The notes: generated by a model not told the origin, from the letters alone. Positions 51,515-63,779 are shown, counted from the first letter of the stretch. The stretch is 64,000 nt of DNA from Coriobacteriaceae bacterium (GCA_025757745.1 CP107217.1:1612001-1676000); one strand, 5' to 3'. Program-made: numbers and translations.

Positions 51515-52662
51515 TTAGGCAGACGGGGCCTCCGCGTCAGCGTTGCCGGTAGCCCAACGCTGATAGCCAATCACAAACGGATCCAGGTCGCCGTCGTCAA
51601 GAACTGCCTCGACGTTGCTGGTCTCCACGCCCGTGCGCAGGTCCTTAACCATCTGGTACGGGTAGAGCACGTAGCTGCGAATCTGGTTACCAAAACCGAT
51701 CGTGGTCTTGGGTCCACGAATCTCGTCGAGCGCCTCGGCGCGCTTCTCGAGCTCGATCTCGTACAGACGGGCCTTGAGAATCTGCATGCACGCGGCCTTG
51801 TTTTGAATCTGGCTGCGCTCGTTTTGGCAAGTGACCACGATGCCGCTGGGGAAATGCGTCACGCGCACGGCGGAGTCGGTGGTGTTGACGCCCTGGCCGC
51901 CCGGGCCGCTCGCGTGATACACGTCCACGCGGATATCGTCGGGACTAATCTCGATGTCGATATCATTGGGCAGCACCGGAATGACCTCAACGCCGGCAAA
52001 CGTGGTCTGGCGGCGCTTCTTGTCGTCGGTGGGACTAATGCGCACCAGACGGTGGACGCCGGCCTCGGCGCGCAGCATGCCAAAGGCATCCTTGCCTTCG
52101 ACGGTAAAGGTCGCGCGATCGATGCCGATAACCTCGGCCGCGGGGCAATCGTTGATGGTGACCTTCCAACCGCGGCGCTGGCAGTACTTCATGTACATCT
52201 TAAAGAGCATGAAGGTCCAGTCCTGGGCCTCCAAACCGCCCTGCCCGGGCTTGATGGTCACAATCGCGTCGCCATGGTCGAACTCCCCGGTAAACCAGCT
52301 CGCAAGCTCAAGCTCGTCGATGGCGCGGGAAAGGCGCTCCGCCGTGGCAGCAGCCTCCTCACGCAGCGCGGCAGCATCGGGGTCATCGCCCATTTCCTCG
52401 GCAAGCTCCAGCGCGGCGCGAGCATCGGAAAGCTCACCGCGCGCCGTATCCACGGCGGCGATATCCTCCTTGGCGCGTGCAATTTCCTCCATCGTGGCGC
52501 GAGCGGCGTCGGCATCGTCCCAAAAGCCTGGGGCGACGCTTTTGGCCTCGAGCTCCGCCACGCGGGTGCGCTTCTCGTCCAAATGGAGATATGACTCGAC
52601 CTCGCCGAGTCGGTCCGCAAACGCGTCCAACTCGGCGAGCGTTACCTCTAGAGCCTCGGCCA

Positions 52663-52663
<1 letters not shown>
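51515..52663 (-). CDS. prfB: peptide chain release factor 2
   Basis: 382 aa in one frame, without the programmed frameshift found in many prfB genes. The catalytic loop SGPGGQGVNTTDSAV (GGQ) and the family pattern GVHRLVRIS...IDIEISPDDIRVDVYHA are clear. Where RF2 normally has the SPF tripeptide that reads the stop codon, the sequence is ISPTDDKKRRQTTF, thus SPT. ATG 52663 overlaps the secA stop by one base (TAATG). Confidence 0.9.
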
Positions 52664-55470
<2,807 letters not shown>

Positions 55471-55665
55471 GTGGTTTTCCTTTTTGGCCATCGCCCGTGG
55501 CATGAAACCTTGGACGAGTTAAACACAGATATTTGTACTTTAGCCAAACAAGGCGCCGCCTATGCGGTCGACACGCTCGACCACGTAATAACTACGACAG
55601 CCTGCCAAAAAGGGACTGGTTTATTTTGGCAGCTTTTATCTGGGAAAACGCTGCCTCTCTGCCAT

Positions 55666-55732
55666 TTGGTGCAAACCAACCTGTCCCCTTCGCGCCAACC
55701 TGGTGCAATGGGGACAGGTTGGTTTGCACCAA
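55666..55732. repeat. GGGGAC-family hairpin with perfect 23-bp arms
   Basis: Arms at 55666-55688 (TTGGTGCAAACCAACC then TGTCCCC) and 55710-55732 are fully complementary, with a 21-nt loop. A diverged GGGACTGGTTTATTTTGGCA piece precedes it at about 55609. It lies between rpmE and secA. Confidence 0.85.
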
Positions 55733-55741
55733 TAAAAAGAT

Positions 55742-55775
55742 AAGGGCCGCGCACCCAAATGGATGCGCGGCCCTT
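55742..55775 (-). terminator. terminator of rpmE
   Basis: A 12-bp stem, AAGGGCCGCGCA with TGCGCGGCCCTT, followed on the minus strand by TATCTTTTT. Confidence 0.75.
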
Positions 55776-55810
55776 TTGCCATGAATGCGAGTGTTTGCTC
55801 GGCAAGCTAT

Positions 55811-56236
55811 TTACTCAGCAGCCTCGGTGGTCTCGGCCTCGGCAGCGGCCTCCTCGACGGGAGCCTCTGCGGGAGCCTCGGCGGCCTGCTTGGCAGCCTC
55901 CTCGGCAAACTTAGCGGCACGCTTGGCCTTCTCGGCAGCCTTAGCCTCAGCGGCGGCCTTGCGAGCGGCCTCGGCCTCAGCAGCCTTGGCGGCCTTGGCA
56001 GCCTTGGCCTCCTCGGCCTTCTTGAGCTGGGCGGCAGCGGCGCCACCGAACTTGTCGGCGAAGCGCTGGACGCGTCCACCGGTGTCGACGAACTTCTGCT
56101 GGCCGGTGTAGAACGGGTGGCACTCGTTGCAAAGCTCGACCTTCATCTCGGACACGGTAGCGTGCGTCTTGAAGGTGTTGCCGCAGGAGCACGTCACCGT
56201 GCACTCGACATACTGGGGATGGATACCCTGCTTCAT
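55811..56236 (-). CDS. rpmE: ribosomal protein L31 with long Ala/Lys/Glu tail
   Basis: 141 aa against the usual 65-80. Residues 1-68 are a normal zinc-type L31: MKQGIHPQYVECTVTCSCGN, CNECHPFYTGQQKFVDTGGR. The remaining ~70 residues are almost only Ala, Lys and Glu (EEAKAAKAAKAAEAEAARKA), a likely long helix, and end AETTEAAE. The tail is in frame and GC-rich like the rest. Its role is unknown. Confidence 0.9.
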   Translation of the reverse strand: MKQGIHPQYVECTVTCSCGNTFKTHATVSEMKVELCNECHPFYTGQQKFVDTGGRVQRFADKFGGAAAAQLKKAEEAKAAKAAKAAEAEAARKAAAEAKAAEKAKRAAKFAEEAAKQAAEAPAEAPVEEAAAEAETTEAAE

Positions 56237-56562
56237 GGTAGGACTCCTTATTGGTCAGGCGCTGGTTACCGATCAGCGCATAAGGCGTCTTGGTTTCCGA
56301 CCAAGACAACAAACTTGGCTATGGTACCACGGCGTCGAGCGTCCCACAAAAGGTTCACGGTCTTTGTACTGTGCATCGCGCCCAAGACACAGCAGACGAC
56401 ACGACGAATCGCGGCAAACGGGCGCCTTTGCCCCTTCTCCCATGTTGCAGACGTGTAACGCCGCAGCAAAGGTGCCCCTTTTGGCGCCAGACAGGTACAA
56501 TGATGAACACTGTACCGTAGCGGAGCGCCCCCGCGCGCCGCAACCACGCGAAAGGGTTTCCC
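56237..56562. other. divergent intergenic region
   Basis: This gap lies between rpmE (leftward) and the ACT-domain gene (rightward). It should contain both promoters; ACAATGATGAACACTGTACC near 56495-56515 is AT-richer. I recognise no gene or repeat. Confidence 0.4.
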
Positions 56563-56850
56563 ATGGCCGAGATCTCGTCCTCCCGCATCGTCATCACCGT
56601 CCTTGGCAAGAACCGCCCCGGCATTGTCGCCGGCGTCACCCGCGTTCTGGGCGAGGCCAACGTCGACATCCGCGACATCACGCAGTCCATTATCGAGGAC
56701 ATCTTCACCATGACCATGCTGGCCGACACCGCCGAGTCCAAGCTCGACTTCGCCGAGCTGCAGAAGGCCCTGGCCGAGGCAGGCGAGCTTTCGGGCGTCA
56801 ACGTGTCCATTCAGCGCGAGGACGTCTTTAACTTTATGTACCGCCTGTAG
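56563..56850 (+). CDS. ACT-domain protein (UPF0237 type)
   Basis: 95 aa. SSRIVITVLGKNRPGIVAGV and LGEANVDIRDITQSIIEDIF are the ACT fold; a second half follows. Members of this family are probable small-molecule sensors linked to amino-acid metabolism. It ends 77 nt before citrate synthase and may share its transcript. Confidence 0.85.
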   Translation: MAEISSSRIVITVLGKNRPGIVAGVTRVLGEANVDIRDITQSIIEDIFTMTMLADTAESKLDFAELQKALAEAGELSGVNVSIQREDVFNFMYRL

Positions 56851-56927
56851 CGAACAAGCCGCTCGGGGCAGCTTGACGTCATATCGTCCAAGCGCGCCGC
56901 CCCAAAGCGGACCGGAGAGGAGCGCAC

Positions 56928-58346
56928 ATGGCCTACGACGCCAAGAAAATCTACTACCGCTTCGACGATCACCTGAGCCGCCTGGTTCTGGACTACGAGG
57001 CGAGCCGTCAGATTTCGCCCGAAAGCGAAAACCTCTACCACGGCCTGCCGACCGCCCCGTACGACGAGGGCTTGTTCGTAGAGCACAACGTCAAGCGCGG
57101 TCTGCGCAATGCCGACGGCTCGGGCGTGGTCGCGGGCCTCACCCGCATCTCGGATGTGCATGGCTACAACAAGGTCGACGGTAAGGTCGTGCCCGATCAG
57201 GGCAAACTCACGCTTCGCGGCTACAGCATCGAGGATCTGGTCAATAACGCCCAGGCCGAGAACCGCTACGGCTACGAAGAGGTCGCCTATCTGCTCATTA
57301 CGGGCTCTCTGCCCACTAAGGAAGAGCTTGACGGTTTTTGCGAACGTCTGGGTGCCTTTAGGCACCTGAGCGACGAATACGTCCGCGAGTTCCCCATGAC
57401 CACGGTGTCGTCGAGCATCATGAATGTGCTTCAGCGCGCCGTGCTGCTGCTCTACGCCTTCGACGCCGAGCCCGACGCCATTACACCCGAGCACGAAATC
57501 GACGTTGCCATCTCCATGCTCGCCCGTCTCCCCCGCATCGCCGCCTTCGCGCATATGGCCTCGGTCGCCAAGCGCCGCGGCTCCGAGGTTCATGTACCGC
57601 ACCCCACACCCGGTCTCTCCACCGCCGAGACCATCCTGCAGGTGTTGCGCGGCGGCATGGCATTCACCCGCGATGAGGCGATGCTGCTCGATGTGATGCT
57701 CATGCTGCATGCCGAGCACGGCGGCGGCAACAACTCCACGTTTGCCTGCCGCGTGCTGTCCTCCTCGGCCACCGACCCGTATTCCGCCTACGCCGCGGCT
57801 ATCGGCTCGCTCAAGGGCCCGCGCCACGGCGGCGCCAACGCCAAGGTCGTGTCCATGCACGAGGACATCCGTGCGCATGTCTCCAATTGGGAGGACGAGG
57901 ACGAGGTCGCAGCCTACCTGGGCAAGATTCTCGACAAGCAGGCCTTCGACGGCACGGGTCTCATCTACGGCATGGGCCACGCCGTCTACACGCTCAGCGA
58001 CCCGCGCGCCGAGGTCTGCCGCCACTACGCACGTTCGCTCGCTGCCAAGAAAGATCTGGGCGATGAGTTCGCGCTCATCGAGCGCATCGAGCGCCTGGCA
58101 CCGCAGGTGATGCGCGACCACGGCATGACCAAGCCCATCTGCGCCAACATCGACCTGTACACAGGCTTTATCTACAAGATGCTCGGCGTACCCGAGACGC
58201 TTTTTACGCCGCTATTCGCCGTCGCCCGCATGGCCGGCTGGTCGGCACACCGCATGGAAGAGCTCTTCTGCGCACACCGTATTATTCGCCCGGCCTATCG
58301 TCCGGTGATCGAGCCGCTGGAGTACAAGCCGCTCGCCGACCGCTAG
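56928..58346 (+). CDS. citrate synthase
   Basis: 472 aa from ATG 56928 (GGAGAGG upstream). The catalytic set is His in MLHAEHGGGNNSTF, His in GPRHGGANAK and MGHAVYTLSDPR, and Asp in CANIDLYTGF. It condenses acetyl-CoA with oxaloacetate. The length and N-terminal extension fit the citrate/2-methylcitrate synthase group of Coriobacteriia and Clostridia. No other citric-acid-cycle gene is adjacent, suggesting a role in glutamate formation; glutamate synthase is encoded in the same window. Confidence 0.9.
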   Translation: MAYDAKKIYYRFDDHLSRLVLDYEASRQISPESENLYHGLPTAPYDEGLFVEHNVKRGLRNADGSGVVAGLTRISDVHGYNKVDGKVVPDQGKLTLRGYSIEDLVNNAQAENRYGYEEVAYLLITGSLPTKEELDGFCERLGAFRHLSDEYVREFPMTTVSSSIMNVLQRAVLLLYAFDAEPDAITPEHEIDVAISMLARLPRIAAFAHMASVAKRRGSEVHVPHPTPGLSTAETILQVLRGGMAFTRDEAMLLDVMLMLHAEHGGGNNSTFACRVLSSSATDPYSAYAAAIGSLKGPRHGGANAKVVSMHEDIRAHVSNWEDEDEVAAYLGKILDKQAFDGTGLIYGMGHAVYTLSDPRAEVCRHYARSLAAKKDLGDEFALIERIERLAPQVMRDHGMTKPICANIDLYTGFIYKMLGVPETLFTPLFAVARMAGWSAHRMEELFCAHRIIRPAYRPVIEPLEYKPLADR

Positions 58347-58370
58347 GACGCGGACCGTTATAGAACTCGA

Positions 58371-58408
58371 GCGTGGCCAGGGCATCACCGCCCTCGGCCA
58401 CGCTTTTT
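58371..58408 (+). terminator. terminator of citrate synthase
   Basis: GCGTGGCC pairs with GGCCACGC, followed by TTTTT. Confidence 0.85.
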
Positions 58409-58433
58409 ATGCCAGCAGAAAGGACTACATCAA

Positions 58434-59276
58434 ATGATTGTTTTTTCCGATATGGATGGAACGCTGCTGACGAGCGATAAGCAGATGAGCGATGCCACCT
58501 GGGCGATGCTCGACGACCTTGCGCGCCGCGGTATTGAGTTTGTACCCTGCACGGGACGTCCGCTGTCGGGCATCTTTGAACCCATCCTCGCCCATCCCGC
58601 CGTGCACTATGCCGTTTGCGCCAATGGCGCCAGCGTCTGGCAGCTCGACGACGATGTGCCCAACGATGCCTCGCGCGCCACGCGCATATTGAGCCGTCCG
58701 CTCGATCGCGGCATTGCCCATCGCATCCATCGCATCGCCGCCGGCCACGATGTGACCTTCGATATCTTCGCGGACGGGCAGTGCTTCCTCCCCCGCTCGC
58801 TCTACACGCGCCTGGATGAGTTCTGCGGCGGCGACCCCCACATCGCGGCCTCGCTCAAGCGCACACGAACGCCGATTGACCTGGATATCGACAGCAAGAT
58901 CGACGAGGTCGAGACGCTCGAACGCATCGCCATGTACTGGCACGACCCGGCCGATCGCGACGCCATCGCGGCGGCGCTCGACACGCTCGGAGGCATTGAG
59001 GTCACGCGTTCGTACGCCATGAATATCGAGGTCATGGGCGAGGGCGCCACCAAGGGAACGGCCCTCACGTGGCTATGCGAGCACCTGGGCGAGCATCTCG
59101 CCAACGCCTGGGCGTTCGGCGACAACATCAACGACATCCCCATGCTGCAGGCAGCGGGCCACGGCATGGCCATGATCAACGCCGAGCCCGAGGACCGCAA
59201 GGCCGCCGACGCCATCACCGAATACGACAACGACCACGACGGCGTCGCCCGCACCATCATAGCCGCCCTCGCCTAG
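58434..59276 (+). CDS. HAD-superfamily hydrolase, Cof type (IIB)
   Basis: 280 aa. Motif I FSDMDGTLL with both aspartates, motif II PCTGRP, lysine in EGATKGTAL and motif IV FGDNINDIPML. A type IIB cap lies between. It is a phosphatase for small phosphorylated metabolites, probably sugar phosphates. Its stop TAG is the first base triplet of a GGGGAC-family element. Confidence 0.85.
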   Translation: MIVFSDMDGTLLTSDKQMSDATWAMLDDLARRGIEFVPCTGRPLSGIFEPILAHPAVHYAVCANGASVWQLDDDVPNDASRATRILSRPLDRGIAHRIHRIAAGHDVTFDIFADGQCFLPRSLYTRLDEFCGGDPHIAASLKRTRTPIDLDIDSKIDEVETLERIAMYWHDPADRDAIAAALDTLGGIEVTRSYAMNIEVMGEGATKGTALTWLCEHLGEHLANAWAFGDNINDIPMLQAAGHGMAMINAEPEDRKAADAITEYDNDHDGVARTIIAALA

Positions 59277-59365
59277 TCATCGGGGACGTTCTTAGTCATT
59301 GGGTGTTCTTAAATGACTAGTCGTTGGGGACACTCTTCGCGAAAAAGCTGCAAGGACTGTCCCCG
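59274..59365. repeat. GGGGAC-family element, compound
   Basis: It contains TAGTCATCGGGGACGTTCTT, then TAAATGACTAGTCGTTGGGG and a hairpin pairing GGGGACA with TGTCCCC (59328-59365). It begins with the stop codon of the HAD gene. Confidence 0.7.
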
Positions 59366-59501
59366 GCTGCCGGCAGAGACGATATGAGCAGGACATAAAA
59401 ACATTGGGAGCCCCCGGCATGAAAGACCGCGGATTAGGCCGACAATGGTGAGTGTCTAATTCAGCCGCGGCGGCCACGCCGCATTCATGGAAGGGGCTCC
59501 C
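59366..59501 (+). ncRNA. candidate bridge-RNA region of the IS110 element
   Basis: The ~135 nt upstream of the transposase are non-coding and structured, with a GCCGCGG...CCACGCCGC type stem near 59464-59482. In IS110-group elements the guide (bridge) RNA is made from the left non-coding end; in the IS1111 group it is from the right end, and a ~250-nt right flank also exists here. Position and function are inferred from the family only. Confidence 0.3.
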
Positions 59502-60614
59502 ATGCTCGATACTACCACCTTCGTCGGCCTCGACGTCCACGCCCGCTCGATAAAGGCCGTCTCCCTCGACGTCATGACCGGGGAGGTGCGCGCCGCGACC
59601 TTCGGCTACGACGCCGGCGCCGTCGCGGAGTGGGTCCGCTCCGTGGACCCCGGGGCCAGGTGCGTGTACGAGTCCGGGGTCACGGGCTTCGACCTGCAGA
59701 AGAGGCTCTCCGGCCTGGGTGTCGACTGCGTGGTCGGCGCCGTCTCGAAGATGATCAAGCCCAGCGCGGACAGGCGCAGGAAGAACGACCGCAACGACGC
59801 CGAGTTCCTCGCCCGCATGCTGTCGGTCGGCAACGTGGTCGAGGTGTGGGTCCCCGACGACGAGTGCGAGGCCGCCCGCGACCTGACCAGGGCGCTCGAG
59901 GACGCGAGGGACGACCTCTCGCGCTCGAAGCAGCGGCTCTCCAAGTTCCTGCTAAGGCACGGGCTCGTCTTCGACGAGAGGACGCCCACCGGCCGCAGGA
60001 AGGGCAACTGGACCCGGGCGCACTGGTCCTGGATCGAGTCGATTAGGTTCGCGGAGGGGGCCGACAACGACGTGCTCGCCTACTACGTCGACGCGGTCAG
60101 GCGGGCGGCGGAGGAGAAGTCGAGGCTCGAGGGGCTCGTCGAGGCCGAGGCCCGCAAGCCCAGGTGGCGGAAGAGGGTCGACTCCCTGCGCTGCCTCAAG
60201 GGCGTCGACACCGCGTCTACCGCCGACCTCGTGTTCGAGGCCGGCGAGTTCTCGAGGTTCAGGAACGCCCGCTCGTTCGCGGCGTGGGTCGGCCTGACGC
60301 CCTCCGAGCACTCCAGCGGGGAGAGCGACCGAAGGGGCGCGATCACCAAGGCCGGCAACAAGCACCTGAGGAAGACGCTGGTCGAGGCCGCGTGGCACTA
60401 CCTGACGTGCTCGGGGCGGCCGAAGGACCTCGCCAAGGGCCAGGCCCCGGACCGGGGCGCCCGGAGGCATGCCGCCAAGGGCGTGCGGAGGCTGGTCGAG
60501 AGGCGCGGGGCCCTGCTCGCGCGCGGGGTCCACAACAACAAAGCGAACGTCGCCACGGCGCGCGAGCTCGCCTGCTGGGTGTGGGCGGTCGGCCTCATGG
60601 CCGAGGAGGCGTAG
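59502..60614 (+). CDS. IS110-family transposase
   Basis: 370 aa from ATG 59502 (GGAAGGGG upstream). The N-terminal DEDD RuvC-like domain has FVGLDVHARS (first D), CVYESG (E) and RKNDRNDAEFLARML (D, D). The C-terminal Transposase_20 domain has LRCLKGVDTASTADLV and GLTPSEHSSGESDRRGAITK with the catalytic serine. It looks intact. Confidence 0.9.
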   Translation: MLDTTTFVGLDVHARSIKAVSLDVMTGEVRAATFGYDAGAVAEWVRSVDPGARCVYESGVTGFDLQKRLSGLGVDCVVGAVSKMIKPSADRRRKNDRNDAEFLARMLSVGNVVEVWVPDDECEAARDLTRALEDARDDLSRSKQRLSKFLLRHGLVFDERTPTGRRKGNWTRAHWSWIESIRFAEGADNDVLAYYVDAVRRAAEEKSRLEGLVEAEARKPRWRKRVDSLRCLKGVDTASTADLVFEAGEFSRFRNARSFAAWVGLTPSEHSSGESDRRGAITKAGNKHLRKTLVEAAWHYLTCSGRPKDLAKGQAPDRGARRHAAKGVRRLVERRGALLARGVHNNKANVATARELACWVWAVGLMAEEA

Positions 60615-60646
60615 GGGGCGGCCCCCCGCACATAAGCCAGTCACCC

Positions 60647-60957
60647 CGGAAGCGGTTCGATCCGAAGCCGTTGAGGCGAACCTCAGGTCCCTTTTCTGCG
60701 AGCGCCCAGGGCGCCACACGCGTGCACAGACTGTCGGTTCGACGTAGAAGCCTCAGCCGTAGCAACGGATTGCCCAGCGAGAGATCGCCACGGGCGGATA
60801 TTAAACTGCAAAGACGAGCGTCGGTAAGACACGCCGAGGTCGCCGCGGACGGGTTGATATAGGGAGAGGGCCTGACCCCATATCGTTGGGGCCAGGCCCG
60901 ATTTTGCCTCTTGACAATGTCCTGCTCATATTAAAAGGAACGTCCCTAACTGCCGGA
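60647..60957. other. non-coding right flank of the IS110 element
   Basis: No gene is recognised. A hairpin GGGCCTG...CCAGGCCC with inner CCCC/GGGG lies at 60868-60899. GGAACGTCCCTAAC near 60937 resembles a broken GGGGAC-family piece, suggesting the IS split such an element. Confidence 0.4.
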
Positions 60958-61752
60958 TTAGGCGAGGCTCTCCAGAACACGGCGAAGTTCCTGCTGGACG
61001 GCGTGGTCGCGGTTGCAGCCTACGACGCGATCGGCAACCGCTTTGAGCGCGGGGCGCGCGTTTTCCATCGCGCAGCCCGTGCCGACAAAGCGAATGATCT
61101 CGTAGTCGTTCATCGAGTCGCCAAACGCCATGACCTCGTCGCGTCCAATGCCGTAGTGTTCCGCGAGCTGCGCGATGCCCGAGGCCTTCGACACACCGGG
61201 CTGCATAGCATCGATCCACGCGTTGCCCGAAGGCGCAAAAGTAAAGAGCTGACCAAGTTCGCGCTGTAGCACGTAGGCGCTGTCCATAACGACACCGTCA
61301 TCGCAAAAGATACTCGCCTTGATGATATTTACGCTGGGATCGGGCAGCTCCCAAATACGCTCGGCATTGGGAAGGTCCTTATCGACCTCACGCACGAACT
61401 TGCACTCGTCATCGAGCAGGAAGGACTTGGTTCGGTCAAAGAGCGCAAGATGCAGATTGGGAAACGTCGCGACTGCTTGGGCGAGCTTTCGAATCGCCAG
61501 GTGCGAATACACCTCACGGTCTACCATTTTGCCGTCGGCGTAGACCTGGGCACCGTTAGCGGCGACAAAGTCCATCTTGTCGCGAACGGGCGCAAAGAAC
61601 TCGCACAGGCGATCGTAGCGGCGACCTGACGATGCGGCAAAATGCACGCCATGCTCGTGTAGCGCCAGAATCAGTTCGTAGGTCTCGGGAGGCACCTGGC
61701 TGTTTTCGTCAAGCAACGTGCCGTCCATATCGGATGCAATCAGTTTAAACAT
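60958..61752 (-). CDS. HAD-superfamily hydrolase, Cof type (IIB)
   Basis: 264 aa from ATG 61752. Motif I ASDMDGTLLD, motif II ASSGRRYDRL, lysine in GVSKASGIAQL and motif IV FGDSMNDYEII. It is a paralogue-like relative of the protein at 58434-59276 but with low similarity. A small-molecule phosphatase; substrate unknown. AAGGGAG-type ribosome binding site upstream. Confidence 0.85.
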   Translation of the reverse strand: MFKLIASDMDGTLLDENSQVPPETYELILALHEHGVHFAASSGRRYDRLCEFFAPVRDKMDFVAANGAQVYADGKMVDREVYSHLAIRKLAQAVATFPNLHLALFDRTKSFLLDDECKFVREVDKDLPNAERIWELPDPSVNIIKASIFCDDGVVMDSAYVLQRELGQLFTFAPSGNAWIDAMQPGVSKASGIAQLAEHYGIGRDEVMAFGDSMNDYEIIRFVGTGCAMENARPALKAVADRVVGCNRDHAVQQELRRVLESLA

Positions 61753-61928
61753 GGAAAAGCTCCCTTCGGACTTGTTGGAATCGAACGTGTATCCAATTCC
61801 AACGTACCCAAAGGGAGCTCAGGTAAGACTCCGCGGGCGCAAACGTTACAAGGACCTAGCAAATAGCCCACGCGCGTCAGAGGTCCCACGGTCGCAGCGT
61901 CAGGCAACACGTCAAAGAGTGTCGCAGG

Positions 61929-61967
61929 CGACTAGACGTTTAAGAACGTCCCCGATGACTAGTCGGC
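61929..61967. repeat. GGGGAC-family element overlapping the ade stop
   Basis: On the minus strand CGACTAGTCATCGGGGACGT is followed by TCTTAAACGTCTAGTCG; ends are CGACTAG/CTAGTCG inverted repeats. The TAG stop of the adenine deaminase gene is the TAG of the first CTAG. Confidence 0.7.
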
Positions 61968-63779
61968 GTAGGTGAAGGTTGTGACGTCGAACATGCCCTC
62001 GGGGCGGATGCGGAGCGTCGGGATAACCGGCAGGGGCAGGAAGATGATGCCCATGATGGGGTCGAGCGGCGGCTCAATACCCATGGCGCGCGCCTTGACC
62101 ATAAAGTCGTCGTGCTGCGCGGCGACATCCTCGGCCGTGCCTTCGCTCATCAGGCCGCCGAGCGCCAGCGGGATGCGCGCCACGACCTCGCCGTTGCGCA
62201 CCAGTACGTGACCGCCCTGGCCCACGGCCTCGACGGCAGCCATCATATCGGCGGCATTGTCGCCCACCACGCATACGTTGTGCGAGTCGTGACCGATCGT
62301 CGAGGCGATGGCACCGCCTGTGATGGTGAAGCCACGCACCCAGCCGCGACCGATATGCTTGCCGACCAGGCCCAGGCCAGCGGGGCCATCGCCGTCGGCG
62401 CCCTCGGCCTGCAACGACACGCCGCGGCCATGGCGCTCGATCAGCATAATGCGACGCAGGCCCTCGGCGCTCTCGGGGCGAGCCATACCCGTGATGGCCT
62501 TACCCGGCACCACGTCAATCACGGCCTCGCCCGGCTTAAAGGCATAGTCGAATACGTCGAGCGAAAGCTTCGGCAGCTTAACGGAGGCGCGCAGCTCATC
62601 GGCAAGGGCCGCAACCTCGGCCATCTCGGGTGCAATCTCGCCCACAAAGGTACCGTCCTGCGCCACCAGGGCACCGGCGGCATATACGCGATGCGGAGCC
62701 GTGGCAAACGTCAGGTCATTGAGCACCAGCAGGTCGGCACGCTTGCCCGGGGCGATGGCGCCACGCAGCTCGTGCGGGTCGCGGCAACCGTGGTCCAGGC
62801 CAAACGCCTCGGCCGTGGACAGGGACGCCATAGAGATAGCGACCACGGGGTCGATACCGGCCTCAATCGCCACGCGGCAGGCGTTATCGATCATGCCGGT
62901 CGCAAGCGCGTCGGAGGGAGCACGGTCGTCAGTCGCAAAGCAGCAACGGCGGGCACGGGCAGGATTCTCCAGCAGCATCGGCGACAGGTTGGCCAGGTCA
63001 TGGCTGCACGTACCTTCGCGCAGCATCACGTACATGCCGCGAGACAGCTTGTCGAGTGCCTCCTCGGGAATCGTCGACTCATGGTCAGCGATAATACCTG
63101 CTGCGGCATAGGCGTTGAGGTCCTTGCCGGCAACGAGCGGCGCGTGACCGTCAACCTGCTTGGACGGCGTCTGGTTGGCAGCGTCGATTCGAGCGCAGGT
63201 CTCGGGATCGGCCATAAAGACGCCCGGCAGGTTCATCATCTCGCCCAGGCCAAAGACATCGCCCGGATGCTCGGCAAAAAACGCCTGCATGTCAGCGGCG
63301 GTAATCACAGCGCCTGCTTGCTCATCGGGCAGCGCGGGCACGCACGAGGGCATCATGTACTTGATGGAAATGGGCGCGCGACGGCCGTCCTCGATCATAA
63401 AGCGCAGGCCGTCCAGGCCGGAAACGTTGGCGATCTCGTGGCTGTCGGCAATGGCAGTGGTGGTACCGCGCGTCGCCGCCATGCGCGCATACTCGGCAGG
63501 GCGGATGTTCGAAGACTCGATATGCAAGTGTCCGTCAATAAAACCGGGGGCAAGATAGCGGCCCTGGCAATCGATGACCTCGGCAGCCTCATACGTACCG
63601 GCGGCATCGTCGCGACCATCGTAGAGCACACCGACGATCACGCCATCCTTGACGGCAACGCTACCGGGCGCCACGCGCTGGCCGTACACATCGACAATCT
63701 GTGCGTTGGCAAACAGCGTGTCAACGGGCACACGACCCTCGGCGGCCTCGATCACAGATCTCATGACCTCAACGGACAT
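61959..63779 (-). CDS. ade: adenine deaminase
   Basis: 606 aa from ATG 63779 (AAAGGAG upstream). FIDGHLHIESSNIRPAEYAR carries the HxH metal site typical of Ade. Further: IADSHEIANVSG, DGHAPLVAGKDLNAY, CFATDDRAPSD and TIGHDSHNVCVVG. It converts adenine to hypoxanthine and ammonia. It feeds hypoxanthine into purine salvage; the guaA fragment is also a purine gene but 58 kb away. Confidence 0.9.
   Translation of the reverse strand: MSVEVMRSVIEAAEGRVPVDTLFANAQIVDVYGQRVAPGSVAVKDGVIVGVLYDGRDDAAGTYEAAEVIDCQGRYLAPGFIDGHLHIESSNIRPAEYARMAATRGTTTAIADSHEIANVSGLDGLRFMIEDGRRAPISIKYMMPSCVPALPDEQAGAVITAADMQAFFAEHPGDVFGLGEMMNLPGVFMADPETCARIDAANQTPSKQVDGHAPLVAGKDLNAYAAAGIIADHESTIPEEALDKLSRGMYVMLREGTCSHDLANLSPMLLENPARARRCCFATDDRAPSDALATGMIDNACRVAIEAGIDPVVAISMASLSTAEAFGLDHGCRDPHELRGAIAPGKRADLLVLNDLTFATAPHRVYAAGALVAQDGTFVGEIAPEMAEVAALADELRASVKLPKLSLDVFDYAFKPGEAVIDVVPGKAITGMARPESAEGLRRIMLIERHGRGVSLQAEGADGDGPAGLGLVGKHIGRGWVRGFTITGGAIASTIGHDSHNVCVVGDNAADMMAAVEAVGQGGHVLVRNGEVVARIPLALGGLMSEGTAEDVAAQHDDFMVKARAMGIEPPLDPIMGIIFLPLPVIPTLRIRPEGMFDVTTFTYAD

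Larger units (their letters stand above)
59366..60646 (+). mobile_element. IS110-family insertion sequence (ends uncertain)
   Basis: IS110 elements have no terminal inverted repeats, so the ends cannot be set exactly. The left end should lie between the GGGGAC element and about 59400, and the right end between 60615 and 60955. CTGCCGG occurs at both possible outer limits (59367 region and about 60951) and may be a core duplication. The element probably inserted into or beside a GGGGAC element. Confidence 0.65.
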
